Origin: Platynereis dumerilii
Taxonomy: Eukaryota > Annelida > Polychaeta > Phyllodocida > Nereididae
Assembly: GCA_026936325.1 (NCBI GenBank)
Contig: JAPTHN010000012.1
Span: 38,946,537-39,010,536, forward strand
Direction of reading: 5' to 3'
Length of the DNA stretch: 64,000 nucleotides
In this document: positions 11,247 through 22,856 of the stretch, in pieces
How positions within the stretch are numbered: position 1 is the first letter of the stretch
How the letters are laid out: the number at the start of each line of letters is the position of its first letter
Made by a program: the position numbers and the translations under genes
Notes under the pieces: model-generated
Seen by the model: the letters and a program-made list of their open reading frames with translations, nothing else
The model's database searches: none
What the model was told of the DNA's origin: nothing

Positions 11247-12895
11247 ATATGGGCAGTTTTACGGTATTTGCACTCGACCGATTTTTCGTCTTAAGCAATT
11301 ACTCTGAGAAAAGTATGACAGGTACACATAAATTTGTCTTGGTGTAAGTCTTGTACTACATTGAAGTATATGTGTACCAAATTTTACCTTGCTACGATAC
11401 TTCGTTTTGATACAGCAGGCGATTTATGACCAATTTTTGCACTTTTTTTGTGTCTCACGGGCAGTTTCGAATATTTTTATGGCAACAAAGAAAAGCAAAT
11501 GGAGGCAGTTGTGATTCATGTTAATGATGCCTGTCTAGACCTATGTCTTGGGCATAAAATACAACAAGTTTCATGTGAATAAGTTATATAAGAAAGGAGC
11601 TGTCTCCCGCAATGTAGAAAATGGCATGTGTCAAAAAGTTTGTCTTCGATGGATCATTTATTACTGCATATGCTGTTATGACTCAGTATCAAAGACTGTA
11701 TCTACCGTTTGTGTCAATTTTGTAGCTGGAGACATGTCTCAAGGTAAATCAAAAAGTTTCATTCCAGAATCTATACCTTTTTTTTCGGAATTTGAGGCTT
11801 GAATATGATGTCAAAAAAATGTGTCCTATCCAGTACGAGGAAAAAACACTCAGGATTCGGAAGGAAAAAACAAGCTATTTGGGTTTTCTTTTCTCGATTG
11901 TGTGCCTCTACATCAATGTGACAAATGCAAGTTGAAAAGATATCAAGGCAATGCACATACATTTTCTCAGAAATTAAAATTCATTATGTCAAAAAATGTC
12001 CTCTCCAGTACATCATAAGTTTCGCTCTGATTCAAGTCTTTTAACACTGGATTCATTAAAGAAAATGACATGGCTAAAATAAATAATTTAACCAGGATGC
12101 CTAAAAAGGGTATTTATAAATATAGAAAATAAAGATATATGTTTTTAGATTATTTAATTGCACTATTATGAGAAAATCAAACTTTAAAGTAAAAGGCACT
12201 TATTTTATGTAATATATCATTATTACTGCAATTTTTCGCAAATAACAGAGTGACTAAACAAGATAATGTGTAAATATCTTGTTTATGGATCAATTCAAGC
12301 TGATTTTTTTTCTGAGCCTTAATTTTGGGTCATTTTCGGTGATTTTTCTCTCTAGAACATGGTCTTTCACTCAAAGGAAACACTATGAATTCAATCATAC
12401 AGCAACAAAACTTGACTTTGAGTTAGTATGATTCCTAAGCATTATTTATCTTGGCAATCATGTGTCTATTGAGACTAAAACCTTACTAAGCACTCTAAAA
12501 CATAAACTTTGAGAGTAAGGAATATTTAATTTCTTTAATTTCGTCATAAAAATCGTTGGAAATAAAGTTCTGCCATATTTCATCGAAATTTAAGTTTTGT
12601 ATTGCTTTTGGGGGTTCTACACAACAAGATGGCTGGATTTCCATAGCAAAAATGGTTAAATTAGTAATCACATGGACATTTTTCCTGATAAACATTTTTT
12701 TCAAAAATTCAAACCTTGTCTACTTTATGGAGTGGCAATTTGGTGATAAACCAACAAATCACATGTGTTCTTGTTGATTTATGAATCTTTAATATCTTCA
12801 TTTCATGATAGCATGAAGGAAATTCTCATTTATAAACCTTTATTTTGACCCCCAATGAGACACTTTGAGTGCAGATACTGTAAAACTGCCCATAT
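11247..12895. mobile_element. 1.65-kb non-autonomous TIR element
   Basis: The ends are an inverted repeat of about 29 bp: ATATGGGCAGTTTTAC then GTATTTGCACTC at left, and the inverse with two changes at right. Units A and C lack it between the block-1 and block-2 sequence. The interior is A+T-rich with no transposase frame. A direct repeat TAGTATATG lies at 11243-11251 and again at 13924-13932, beyond the next element, so the two abutting elements sit between copies of one target sequence. Confidence 0.75.
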
Positions 12896-13923
12896 TAGGG
12901 TGATGCAGATTGCACACAAAAAAATAAATTTTTGAATTTTCAATGGGGCACCCCCCAATTATGTTCCAATTTATGAAAAAAAAATTCAGTAAAAATTTGG
13001 GCCAAATTGGACAAATTTTAGAGGGTGCTACCGCATTTTGAAATATAACATTGTATTGCAATGGGCAAAATCCCAGTTTTATGGGTGATAGGTGAAGAAG
13101 TTATCCTACCATTAGAGTGTTGGTAATTTTTTTCTTATTTAAGTTTTCCACTATTCTCATCACAAATCCAATCATATTTTGCCAATATCCGGTCATTTCA
13201 GGCTACAGGGCACTGCTAAAGCAACAAATTTTGCCTCATTTTTACAGTATTAAGGTTATACGCGGTATTGAATAACATAACCAGGAATAAAGGTACACAA
13301 ATTTAAGTTACACCATCTTATTAAGTAGGAAAAGAGCTTTAATTTGAATACCAACATTACTATGTTGCTATATTCCACAGTACTACAGCATTGCTTTGAA
13401 TATTGAGAATTTTCGCAAATAATTGTTAATGACAAATAACCTAATTCAATGGGGACAGATGGTCAGAGTAAAGCAGTGTTGGTATTCAAGTTAAAGCTCT
13501 TTTCATGTTCCATCCATTGAAGTTACTTTAATTTCTGTGACATTAAAACCCGTAATGTTATTAAATACCGCGAATTTGGTATATTTTGACTATTTAATCT
13601 TTGTTAGTCTGGTGCATGGTAGCAGCATGGAGAAGTAAAAAATAATCCAAATTTGCATTGATCCGCTATTCTGACAATCAGACCCAAAAATGATGACCAT
13701 GCCGCATTGGTTTGGTGCACCAGGTATAGTAGAACTCGCTACATGCCAAAATATTGGATATTTTTGTATTGAATACTAATGTTAATTTTCATGATGCGGT
13801 AGCACCCTCTAATTTTTGTCCGATTGAGCTCAAATTTGTACTGAATTTTTTTTTCATATAGTGGAACAACTTCAGGGGGTGCCCCATTAACATTTCAAAA
13901 CTTCACTTTTTTGCATCACCCTA
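12896..13923. mobile_element. 1.03-kb fold-back element
   Basis: The ends are TAGGGTGATGCA and its inverse. Similarity between the arms continues for about 190 bp (for example AATGGGGCACCCCC, and AGAGGGTGCTACCGCAT on both arms). It resumes in the centre, with GCGGTATT and AAAGAGCTTTAA sharing inverted partners near 13270-13350 and 13490-13570. Most of the element therefore folds into one long imperfect hairpin. It directly abuts the 11247-12895 element. No coding capacity was found. Confidence 0.8.
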
Positions 13924-15094
13924 TAGTATATGCAGTAAATGTTCACCTGGAAGCATAAATCAATTATAAGCCCTTGGCAGACGATGTAAAATTTCCATCT
14001 CTTCTTAGTATCTAGTGCCTTCTCCCCCGAATAACTTGCTGGGAAAAGTCTAATTTTGCAAATGGCAGTAAGATAACAACAATACCTAGCTTGAAAAAAA
14101 CATTTTGTGGTTGTAAAACCTTTCACTATGTATAATGTGTCTGGAAGCCAGAGCAGATTTGGAAGTTGTGACACACAACCAGAATTATTTCTGGCCTTGA
14201 GACCAGTCAATTGCTCTTGCCTGCTTGCTGCATTTGACAGCTGGACGTTTGAGCTGATATTAGCTACAGCAATATGAGAGGTCTCTGACATTGTATTATA
14301 GAAACGCTGCAACAAAATTATGAAAGCTTTTGTTCTGACATTAGGTTTTAGAATTATATCATAACTTTTTACGGGTGAATTAAGTTCTAAATATATCTAA
14401 GAGCAACTATTAACTGATTGGGCATGAAAGGCATACATTTTTTTTGTGTAGGCAACAAAATAATGAGATTTCTTATCGCTTTTGACAGTTTCTAATTTAG
14501 CTTAAATACTGCCAAATTACTGATTTGTATATTGAGCTGCTGAAAGGTATTGGAGTTTAATTTGCTATTGTAGTCTTTCAGTCCACCAAAGGACGGAAAA
14601 TAAATTTACAACTTCCTAAACATTCTGCAGTATTGACAATACTTAAAATAGCTTAAAGCTGAAAAGTGTAAACAAAATTTAAATGTAATTTGTCAAATCA
14701 ATAATTATTGATTGATTTCAAGTCAAAATGTTTACACAATGGCTGGTGATATGTTTGCATTTGAATAACTATGTGTCATAACTGCATTTCAAAAGACAAT
14801 TAGCAAAAACTGTCTGTAAAAAAATCTTTAAAATATTCAAAATTTCGCACATTATTTTTTTGTTTTTCAACAGATGTGTTACATTAAATTAGTCAAATGA
14901 ATAAAAAACCTGTGAAGAGATGACGTGGAGGAATGTTTGATTTCAGATACCCAACAGTTTTTAATAGTGAAGCTATTAAGAATTCATGCAAAATTAATGT
15001 CATATTCATTTTTAAAAGTTAGCGATAGCAATAATGACTTGAATGTATCGAAGCATACAACATTCACACAGATATCCTCAGTTGTAGTAGAGTC

Positions 15095-15165
15095 AGTTCT
15101 GTAAAGTCGATGTGGTAGATTCAGTGCTGTAGAGTAAGTGCTATAGAGTCAGTTCAGTAAGAAAC
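15095..15165 (+). repeat. Short tandem repeat (GTAGAGTCAGTGCTGTA-like)
   Basis: A 16-18 bp motif, GTAGAGTCAGTGCTGT, is repeated about four times with drift. Shorter versions of two copies occur at the matching places near 6130 (A) and 31795-31825 (C), so the copy number differs between units. Confidence 0.6.
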
Positions 15166-17299
15166 TTTTTTACTGATATAATTTGGAGCACCCTTTTTTG
15201 ATTTCAAAGTGAACAGCAAGGATGTTGAAACCGGCCATTTGACTCAGCAAATTAAATAAATTGATAGCAATTGGGCATTTACCAGCAAAACCTGCTAGAA
15301 ATAGATTCTGACAGGAAGACCAAACAGCTTTATTGCTCACTTCCATTAACCAGGCTGTTTTATGGCTAGTTTCTTCATTGATTAGAGTTAACCGGTCAGT
15401 TTGGCTGATTAGTTGCCGCTATTTAGAATCATTTAGATTCTGCAGCAACCTTGAAGACAGGTGAAGTGTCCTTAAGCGTGTTACAAATATAGCAACACTT
15501 TCACTGACGTGCAGAAAAAAAAAAACCCGAGAGAGAGCTACGACAGAACATTAACTGGCACTAAATTTTTATGACAATCTGTTTAACTGAAATTTGGATT
15601 TGGTTATCATCAAAATAAAGATTTGATCAGCGATTCTACACTGCACTTGAAGGGCGACCTATCAATTTCTAGTCTGATTTTGCAGGGACAGGCATAAGTG
15701 TGTCTTGGAAAGTGATCATCTATACATGAATTAGGTCTCATACTTAGGCCAAAACGTCACGAGCTTGTCTAACTTCTTGAGACACTTATTCTGGCATAAT
15801 CTGAATTTGTTATTTTCTCAATCAATTAAATAAAATTATGGGTAAGCATTTTTTTATTTGGGGAAACCTGTTTTGTCAGTAGGCTTGCAAAGCTAAAGAT
15901 CAACAGTGTCTGGCTTTAGGGTCTTTCCAGCAGGATATATCCTACTTTTCTAGCAAATAATTTGCCAAGTAGCTTAGATAAAGGAAGTCCAATCTATATA
16001 TATAGCTGTGTTACAATACTGTCTCCCTGTCTGACACCTCGTATCCAATTCTGTAGCTTTGATCATGCTTGGAGTGTTCTGTACTTCAAGATAGAATACA
16101 GACGCCTAATTTGCTCTGAATATTATGAAACTAGAAAAGTTATGAGGTAATTAACCCCGTTTTGAGCCAGTGTAACTAGACACTTCAAAAGTTTTCACAG
16201 CTTACATATATATATACATATATAACTTAATTACATGGCTAAAGTTGACACTCAAAGATAGATTAAATATATATATTTAAGGTTGATGCACTTAACAAGG
16301 TGTTTGGCTGTAATATACTGCACTCTTCAGTAAGTTCAAAGTTATTCCATTATGGATTTGGTATAAAAAATGTCATGTAATCCAAGAGTGCCCAAGTTAT
16401 CATGAAAAATGAAGTTTAAAAGTACTGTGATAAAAGGCCAGTTGAATTGAGAGAAAGGATTACATCTTCTTGGTTGTTTGCATCTTAATGGTTAATTATT
16501 ATTTTTGATGCGAATAATTTTAACTGCGTTTAAGACAAATCTGGGACAATAAAATAGATCACTTACCTACTTCTTACTCTGTGAATTGTGTGCATTTTAG
16601 AAATATCAAACATTACAATTCCTCATCGCCCTTCCTACATATAAAAAGATGGTTGGAGAAAGTGGTCAACGGATATTTAGACAGAGCTGAAATGTGATAG
16701 GCTTCACAATTCTGTTTTCCAAATACAGCGTTTTCTTCAAGGCATACAAAGCTAATCTGATTTTGTGCCTGAGGTATGAAAGACAATAGAATGAGATCAA
16801 AAACAAAAAGGAAGTGAAGAAGAGGATTAGAAGAAAATATGGCTGTGTTTATACTCAATTTACAGAGACATGCATTTGAAAACTCGAAAATAGTTACTAT
16901 TATGGAGATTCAATCCTAGAGCAACATTAACACATATACACATTGAAGTCTGGAGCAGGATCAATAGCAAAATATGCATAAAATGTTTGTTCATGATATA
17001 ATATCGAATTGTTGGTTCCAGTCAGATGTGCCACATTTTTCTGTAATATAGGAATCGTCTCTCAAAAGCTGCTTTTTTGCCTTACATCTCTTGCAATCAT
17101 TGTTATATCATTTAGTCGTCAAAAGAGATACCAAAGGCTCCAAATTATAGCAAATTAGATGAATGGGTGAAGTAAAATTACCTGAATGATAGATACCCCC
17201 ATTGCAAGAGTATAATATGTAAATGCCAAAGCATGAAGACGGGACTGCCTTAACGCAAAAAATAAATTTTAAAAGACAGACTCTAAATTGTAATTACCA

Positions 17300-17852
17300 T
17301 ATTTTTTCGAAAGGTAATATTGTAAAAGAAAATGTTCAAAAAATGTAACTTTTTTTCATACATTTTTGGTAATTTGTTTTTTTTCAAACATCTTGTAATG
17401 GTGATTTTTAGTTTTCTTTTTCTAACAGTTTTGGATTTTTTTGTTTTCGAACATTTTACGGTAATTTTTTCTTTTCACACTTCTTTTCTTTTCTGAAACA
17501 TTTTTGGTAATATTGTTTTCTTCCAAACATATTTGGTAATTTTTTTTTTTTGGAAAATTTTTTCGAGCGTTTTTGGTAATTGGTTTTTTTTTTGAAAATT
17601 TTTCGTTTCTAACATTTTTTGTTTTTTTTTTTTAACAATTTTGTTAACCTTTTTTTTTTTGAACTTTTTACGGTAATTTTTTTTTTCGACCATTTTTTTT
17701 TATTGGAAAATTTTAGGTAATTGTGTTATTTTTCGAACATATTTGTTAATTTTTTTCTTTTCAAAACATTTTTGGTAATTTTTTATTTTTTTTTGAAAAT
17801 TAAAAAAAATAATGATAATTTTTCGAACATTTTTGGTAATTTTTTTTTTGCC
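17300..17852 (+). repeat. Minisatellite, TTTTTCGAACATTTTTGGTAAT-type unit (left block)
   Basis: A unit of about 28-30 bp built on CGAACATTTTTGGTAATTTT repeats through this block with variable T-runs. A long minus-strand frame rich in lysine here is only the translation of the T-runs. The last 165 bp or so are nearly the same as 21880-22060 on the far side of the decayed LINE, in the same orientation. Confidence 0.8.
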
Positions 17853-20661
17853 TTCCATGTAGTCGTCATCAATTTGAATTGAATTCTTGCTGTGATTGGT
17901 AACCAGTGCAGTTGTTTCCTACTATGGCTGGCACTGTCATGTTTTTTTAATCTCTCCATTAGTCGAACTGCCGAGTTTTGAGCAACCTGAAGTTTATTTA
18001 ACAATCGAGTGGTAGTGCCATACAACAGCCCATTACCGTAGTCCAAATGAGGGGTGACAAGTGCATTGACAGCAGTTTTAACAGTTTCTTTGTCTAGGTT
18101 TTTTCGGAGTTTCGATAAGTTTCTCAAATTGAAATATGCGTTACGACACATTTTGTTGATCTGCTTCTCCATGGTCATATTTTTGTCAAAGAGCACACCT
18201 TAGTTGGGGACATGGTTGGCAGTCTTGATTTCAACATTGTCTACACTGATAGATGTCATATGAAGTTTCTTCAATTGGTATGGTGCTCAAATCAGAAGAA
18301 GTTCAGTTTTATCCCCATTATTGCAAAGCTTGTTGTCATGCAAGAAATTTCGGATTTCAGCAATGCAATTTTCCATTTTCTCTTTTGCATGTTGTTCACC
18401 CAAAAAGGTTGGTTTAAATGAGAGGATAAGTTGCTCATCATCAGCGTACTTCTGATCATGAACTTGATTTCTTCGTGCTACTTCACTGACTGGGCAACAT
18501 AGGAGTTAAATAAGATAGGTCCAAGTTTGGAACCTTGAGGAACCCCAAAATTGAGTGGAAGTTTGCTCGATGTTTTGTCATTTATTATCACAGACTGTGA
18601 TCTTTCAGAAATGTAAGATTTGAACCATCTCAAGGCTGCACTGTGGCACTGTGCACACCATACCTATTGCGCAGTCTTTCTAGCAATATGCCATGATCAA
18701 TTGTGTCGAATGCAGCTGACAAGTCTAACAATACTAGCATTGTCACTTCACCATTGCTCAGATTAAGCATAATATCATCATGGATTTTTGTTAAGAGAGT
18801 TTCTGTGCTATGAAATTGCTTGAAGGCCGATTGTTTTTCATCCTCAAGGATGTTCTGAGTTAGGTGTTCAACGTACTGTTTTATTACAGCGCTCTCAATG
18901 ATTTTACTCAGAAAAGAACGGTTTGATACTGGCCGATAATTCTTTTTGATCAGTTCAAGACCCTCTCTCTTCAACATTGGTTTGACAAGTGCATGCTTCA
19001 GTTCAAGGGATATTCTCCAAGTGTTAATGACATATTAACAATTTTCGTTATGATTGGCAGAAATTCATCAATACATTCATGCAGTAGCCATGTTGGCATT
19101 GGATCAAGTTGGCAGTGTTTGACAGGCATTTCAGTGATAAGTTTCTTAACATCTTGTTCTGATAGAGCCTTAAACTGATGTAAATTGTGGCTGAGGTTGG
19201 TTTGCGAGTCATCAGTTGTGTTCTTCATTCCTGAATCTAATTTAGATCTGATGATTTTGAACTTCTCATCAAAGAATTTTTTGAAGTCATTCGCTAGTTC
19301 TGTTTCACTTGTGTGATGGGGAAGAGGCAGATCTTGTTTCCTGTTGAGGCGAGAGTTTAGAAGTTTGAACATCGCCTTAGAATTTCCCTTTGTTGTTTGA
19401 ATTTTACACCTAAGATCATCTGATTTAAGCTGATTAAGCTTATCATTTAAAGCATTTCGTTTTTCTTTGAAGACGTTCCAGTCTTTTTCTAGGCCGGTTC
19501 TTTTCCATAATTTTTCTGCTTTTCTCTTTTCCTTTTTAAGTGGCTTTATTTCTTGGTTTGTGAATGAGTTAGGTTTGCGCACAGTTACAAGGTTAGTCTT
19601 AACTGGGGCGTGCTTGTCAAAAATCTTTTCAGTTGATCTGTAGAGTGCCACAAGTCTGTTCAAGTAGATTGATCGATTATGGTGTTTTTTTGTGACAGAT
19701 GCAGCTCAATGTCTTTCTTAAATTTGGATATATTTATGCTGCGGGTTTTCCGGAAGGCAATCGTCTTCTGTGGATTCTTGCCTTTGTTAATGTCAATATT
19801 AAAGAGGATACAGTTATGGTCTGACAGTAGATCACTAACAGCACAGTCTCCGAGAGCTGTTATTTTGTTGGTTATTACCAAATCAAGTGTGTTTAAATCT
19901 TTGTGTGTTGGAGAAGACACATGTTGAACAAGGTCAAACATTTCAAGAATGTTGTTAAATTGGATAACTTTGGGATCATCTGGTTTATTCACATGGAAGT
20001 TGAAGTCTCCAGTTACTATAGTTTCATTGTGATAAGTCTGATAGTGGGATAAGAAGTTTGTGAATTCGCTAAAGAATTAGCATAAACTGTACTTGTTCTT
20101 TTTGGAGGGTTCGGGCCTGTATACCACAAGAATTGTGACAATTCTTCCATTTAATTGTAACTGAATTTCCATATGCTCAAAAGTCTTTGTTTTCATGCTT
20201 TCCTTTTTCATTGCTCTAATGCCAGTTTTTACAATGCATCCTACTCCACCTCCTGGTCTGCTCTCACGAGATGAACCCAAGTAAAAACATTCACCATTTC
20301 TTTCCAGTTCACCAATTTCAACTCTGTCATCTGCTTTTAGCCATGTCTCAGTGAAAAGAAAAACATCGAGATCAAATTCATCTCTGAAATCCTTCACAAC
20401 CTGCGTTTTTTGTCGTTTACTTTGAGCATTCCATAAACAAGCTTTCAGTGGACAGGACTCCCTCGGTTTGTCCAAGCCATGTTGAGAGTCTGCTTCTGCA
20501 AAATTATGAAATCTATTTCTTTGGTTTATCACATATGTATGATCAGTAACTGTTCTGACTTTTCGGTTTATCATTTGAGTTGAACCATGGCCATTTTTCA
20601 ACTCTTTTAATCCAGTGCGCACTACATCAGAGTACAGCCTGACTGGTTGGGACATACTCAT
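17852..20661 (-). mobile_element. Decayed L2/CR1-like LINE, endonuclease and reverse transcriptase
   Basis: Minus-strand frames in order carry the following. First, an N-terminal stretch from an ATG at 20661. Next, an endonuclease domain with WNAQSKR, ETWLK and GGGVGC motifs, then GDFNFH near 19993-20010 and SDHN near 19800. Then comes a linker rich in lysine. The reverse transcriptase has NYRPVSN, LLDLSAAFDTIDH (near 18700), GVPQGS (near 18535) and YADD (18437-18448). The C-terminal part includes GLLYGTT and LHWLPITARIQFKL. Several frameshifts and stops separate these parts (for example near 20077, 18978-18998, 18500 and 18198), so it is inactive. Unusually, the 3' end is missing: coding sequence stops at about 17852 and runs straight into minisatellite, whereas the 5' side is kept. 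Confidence 0.88.
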
Positions 20662-20764
20662 GCCGTCAGTATTCAATATCTGTAGGCAATTGTGTGCGAG
20701 TGCCACATATAGGCAACACAAGCAACTTGGTTTATCAGGCAAATTGATTTGATTCAAAGATGCT

Positions 20765-21595
20765 ATAGTTTGTCAAGATAGTTGGCTCGGTTCACAAGTG
20801 CTACGTTCAGGCAACACAATCAAGTTAATTTGATAAGGCAAGTTTGTCAGGCAAGTTTGCTCAGTAGACAAGTAAGTTTGTAAGTTTGTCAGGCAAGTTA
20901 TTTGGCTAGTTCCCTAGTGCTACGTAAAGGCAACACAGGCTAGTTATTTTGTTGTGCAAGTTTGTCAGGCAATTGACTCAGTTCGCAAGTGCTACGTACA
21001 GGCAGCACAAGCAAGTTAGTTAATCAAGCAAGTTTTGGCTGGTTCGCAAGTGCTACGTACAGGCAGCACAAGTTAGGCAAGTTTGTGCTGCAAGCAACAC
21101 AAGCAAGTTAGCTCGGCAAGTTTTTCAGGCAAGTTGGCTCAATAAACAAGTGCTACGTGCAGCCAACACTAGCAAGTTAGTTGGTTAAGCAAGTTTTGGC
21201 TGATTTGCAAGTGCTACGTACAGAAAACACAAGCAAGCAAGTTAGTCGGGCAAGTTTGTCAGGCAAGTTGGCTTAGGTCGCAAGTGCTACGTACAGGCAA
21301 CACAAGCAAGTAAGTTTGTAAAGCAAGTTTTGGCGGATTCGCAAGTGCTGCGTACAGGCAACAGAAGCAAGTTAGTTAGGCAAGTTTGTCAGGCAAGTTG
21401 GCTCAGGTCGCAAGTGCTACGTTCAGGCAACACAAGCAAGTTAGTTTGTTAAGCTAGTTTTGGCTGATTTGCAAGTGCTACGTACAGGCAACACAAGCAA
21501 GTTAGTCAGGCAAGTTAGTCAGGCAAGTTGGCTCAAGTCGCAAGTGCTACGTGCAGGCAACACAAGCAAGTTAGTTTGTTAGACAGGTACTGGGA
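20765..21595. repeat. Minisatellite, AAGTGCTACGTACAGGCAAC unit
   Basis: A repeat built from AAGTGCTACGTACAGGCAAC, CACAAGCAAGTTAGTT and GTTTGTCAGGCAAGTTGGCT appears about 12 times with alternating variants, giving composite periods of roughly 60 and 120 bp. It lies just upstream of the LINE reading frame in LINE orientation. It is probably a 5' untranslated repeat array of that LINE, which is an inference from position only. Confidence 0.85.
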
Positions 21596-21845
21596 GTTAG
21601 TTCGAATCGAGGACCAATCAATTTGTGACTGACTAAAGGAGTTAGTTAGAATTGAGGATCAATCAATTTGTGACTGACCAAGGGAATTTGTTAGAATCGA
21701 GGATCAATCAATTTGTGACTGATCAAAGGAGTGATCAAGGATCAATCAATTAGTGATTGACCAGAGAAATTAGTTCGAATAGAGGATCAAAGGAGTTAGT
21801 TAAGAGTTGAGGATCAATCAATTTGTGACTGACACAAGTTCTGTC
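21596..21845 (+). repeat. Minisatellite, GAGGATCAATCAATTTGTGA unit
   Basis: About five copies of an approximately 50-bp unit containing GAGGATCAATCAATTTGTGA and GGAGTTAGTTAGAAT directly follow the previous minisatellite. This may be the outermost 5' part of the LINE at 17852-20661 or an independent array. Confidence 0.8.
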
Positions 21846-21872
21846 AGAGTAAGAAGTAGAAGTAGTGAGTAT

Positions 21873-22085
21873 CTCTAACATTTTTGGTAATTTTGTTATT
21901 TTTCGAACATTTTACGGTAATTTTTTTTTTTTGGAATTTTTTCTTTTTCGAACATATTCATTAATTTTTTTTTCTTTTCGAACATTTTTGGTAATTTTTT
22001 GTTTTTTTTTGAAAATTAAAAAAAAAAATAATAATTTTTCGAACATTTTTGGTAATTTTTTTATTCGAACATTTACGGTAGTCGC
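21873..22085 (+). repeat. Minisatellite, TTTTTCGAACATTTTTGGTAAT-type unit (right block)
   Basis: This is the same unit, in the same orientation, as 17300-17852. Its internal arrangement, including a GAAAATTAAAAAAAATAAT spacer, matches the end of the left block almost base for base. The two blocks therefore bracket the LINE and its two other minisatellites as direct repeats about 4 kb apart. Confidence 0.8.
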
Positions 22086-22182
22086 GCGTGATGAGAAAGT
22101 GCCAGGATCATATTATGGGATGTCTGAATCACTTTTTTTGATTGAACCATCTGGCTGGTTCACTCCTGGCATGTTTGTCATA

Positions 22183-22233
22183 AGGGACGAGACACCTCGC
22201 TTCGCTCGGTGAGCCGGTGGCTCTGTCCCGTCC
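22183..22233 (+). other. GC-rich stem-loop at edge of the unit-B compound insertion
   Basis: GGGACGAGACACC and GGTGGCTCTGTCCCGTCC pair as an imperfect hairpin in an otherwise A+T-rich window. The homologous place in unit C (about 36325) lacks it. Unit sequence resumes right after it. It may be one end of the DNA element that carried the whole 17240-22233 compound, because GACGGGACTGCC occurs near 17239 on the other side, but the match is short. Confidence 0.35.
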
Positions 22234-22856
22234 ATTATTGAACAAAGACAATCAGCATTGTCTGCATGTTTTCAGAACTTACATCACATACATATATCTT
22301 GGCAACATTGGCCATTTCATGACATTGTGTAGCTCATTTAACTTCCGTCATAAACCAACTGCATGCCCTTAAATTACACCCTCCCCCTGTCTTACCTGTT
22401 CAAAAATGCTGTTCTCTGAACTGGTACTCAAGCTATAAAAGGTATCTTGAAGCAGTTCAAACAAATGGTTTTTAAAAAAAACTCAGGCGGTGCTTTGATC
22501 TTGTCAATGCTGCAATAGCCAAATTATGCTTGTACGCCTTCTTCCACTAGCCTTATTTAGTTTTCTGGCATAACTTTTCACATTAGTTGAAATACACACA
22601 ACCATTGAGACTAAGTCCTTTTCTCCTTCATGGTCAGATAGCAATGTTAACATGCTTAAGTGAAGCATATTCAATTTATTCACACACCTTTTTTGAATGA
22701 CATTCTAAACATCTTTCTTCTAGATTTCCTCTTGTTTCTGCATATTCAATTATTTTTAAATTTATATTGATGCCTTGCTGTCTAGTTCTGAGAGATGCTG
22801 CAATTTATGAATAATTATGGAATTTCAACTGGGAGTCTTTGACAGAACAATTGTAA

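Noticed and set aside
13887-14315. 142-codon minus-strand frame in unit B, with similar residue strings in A and C
   Set aside because: Sister copies carry the same DNA but with stops and non-triplet gaps, so the frame is open in B by chance. The residue similarity reflects DNA homology of block 2.
15962-16150. 62-codon frame with a near match in unit C (32405-32644)
   Set aside because: An indel shifts the frame in C, and unit D has a very different sequence there. DNA homology of block 5, not coding conservation.
17475-17693. Lysine-rich 72-codon minus-strand frame
   Set aside because: Translation of T-runs in the CGAACATTTTTGGTAAT minisatellite.
17852-22085. Minisatellite blocks around the LINE as long terminal repeats of a retrovirus-like element
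   Set aside because: The enclosed reverse transcriptase and endonuclease are of LINE type, and the flanks are T-rich minisatellite without terminal-repeat features.
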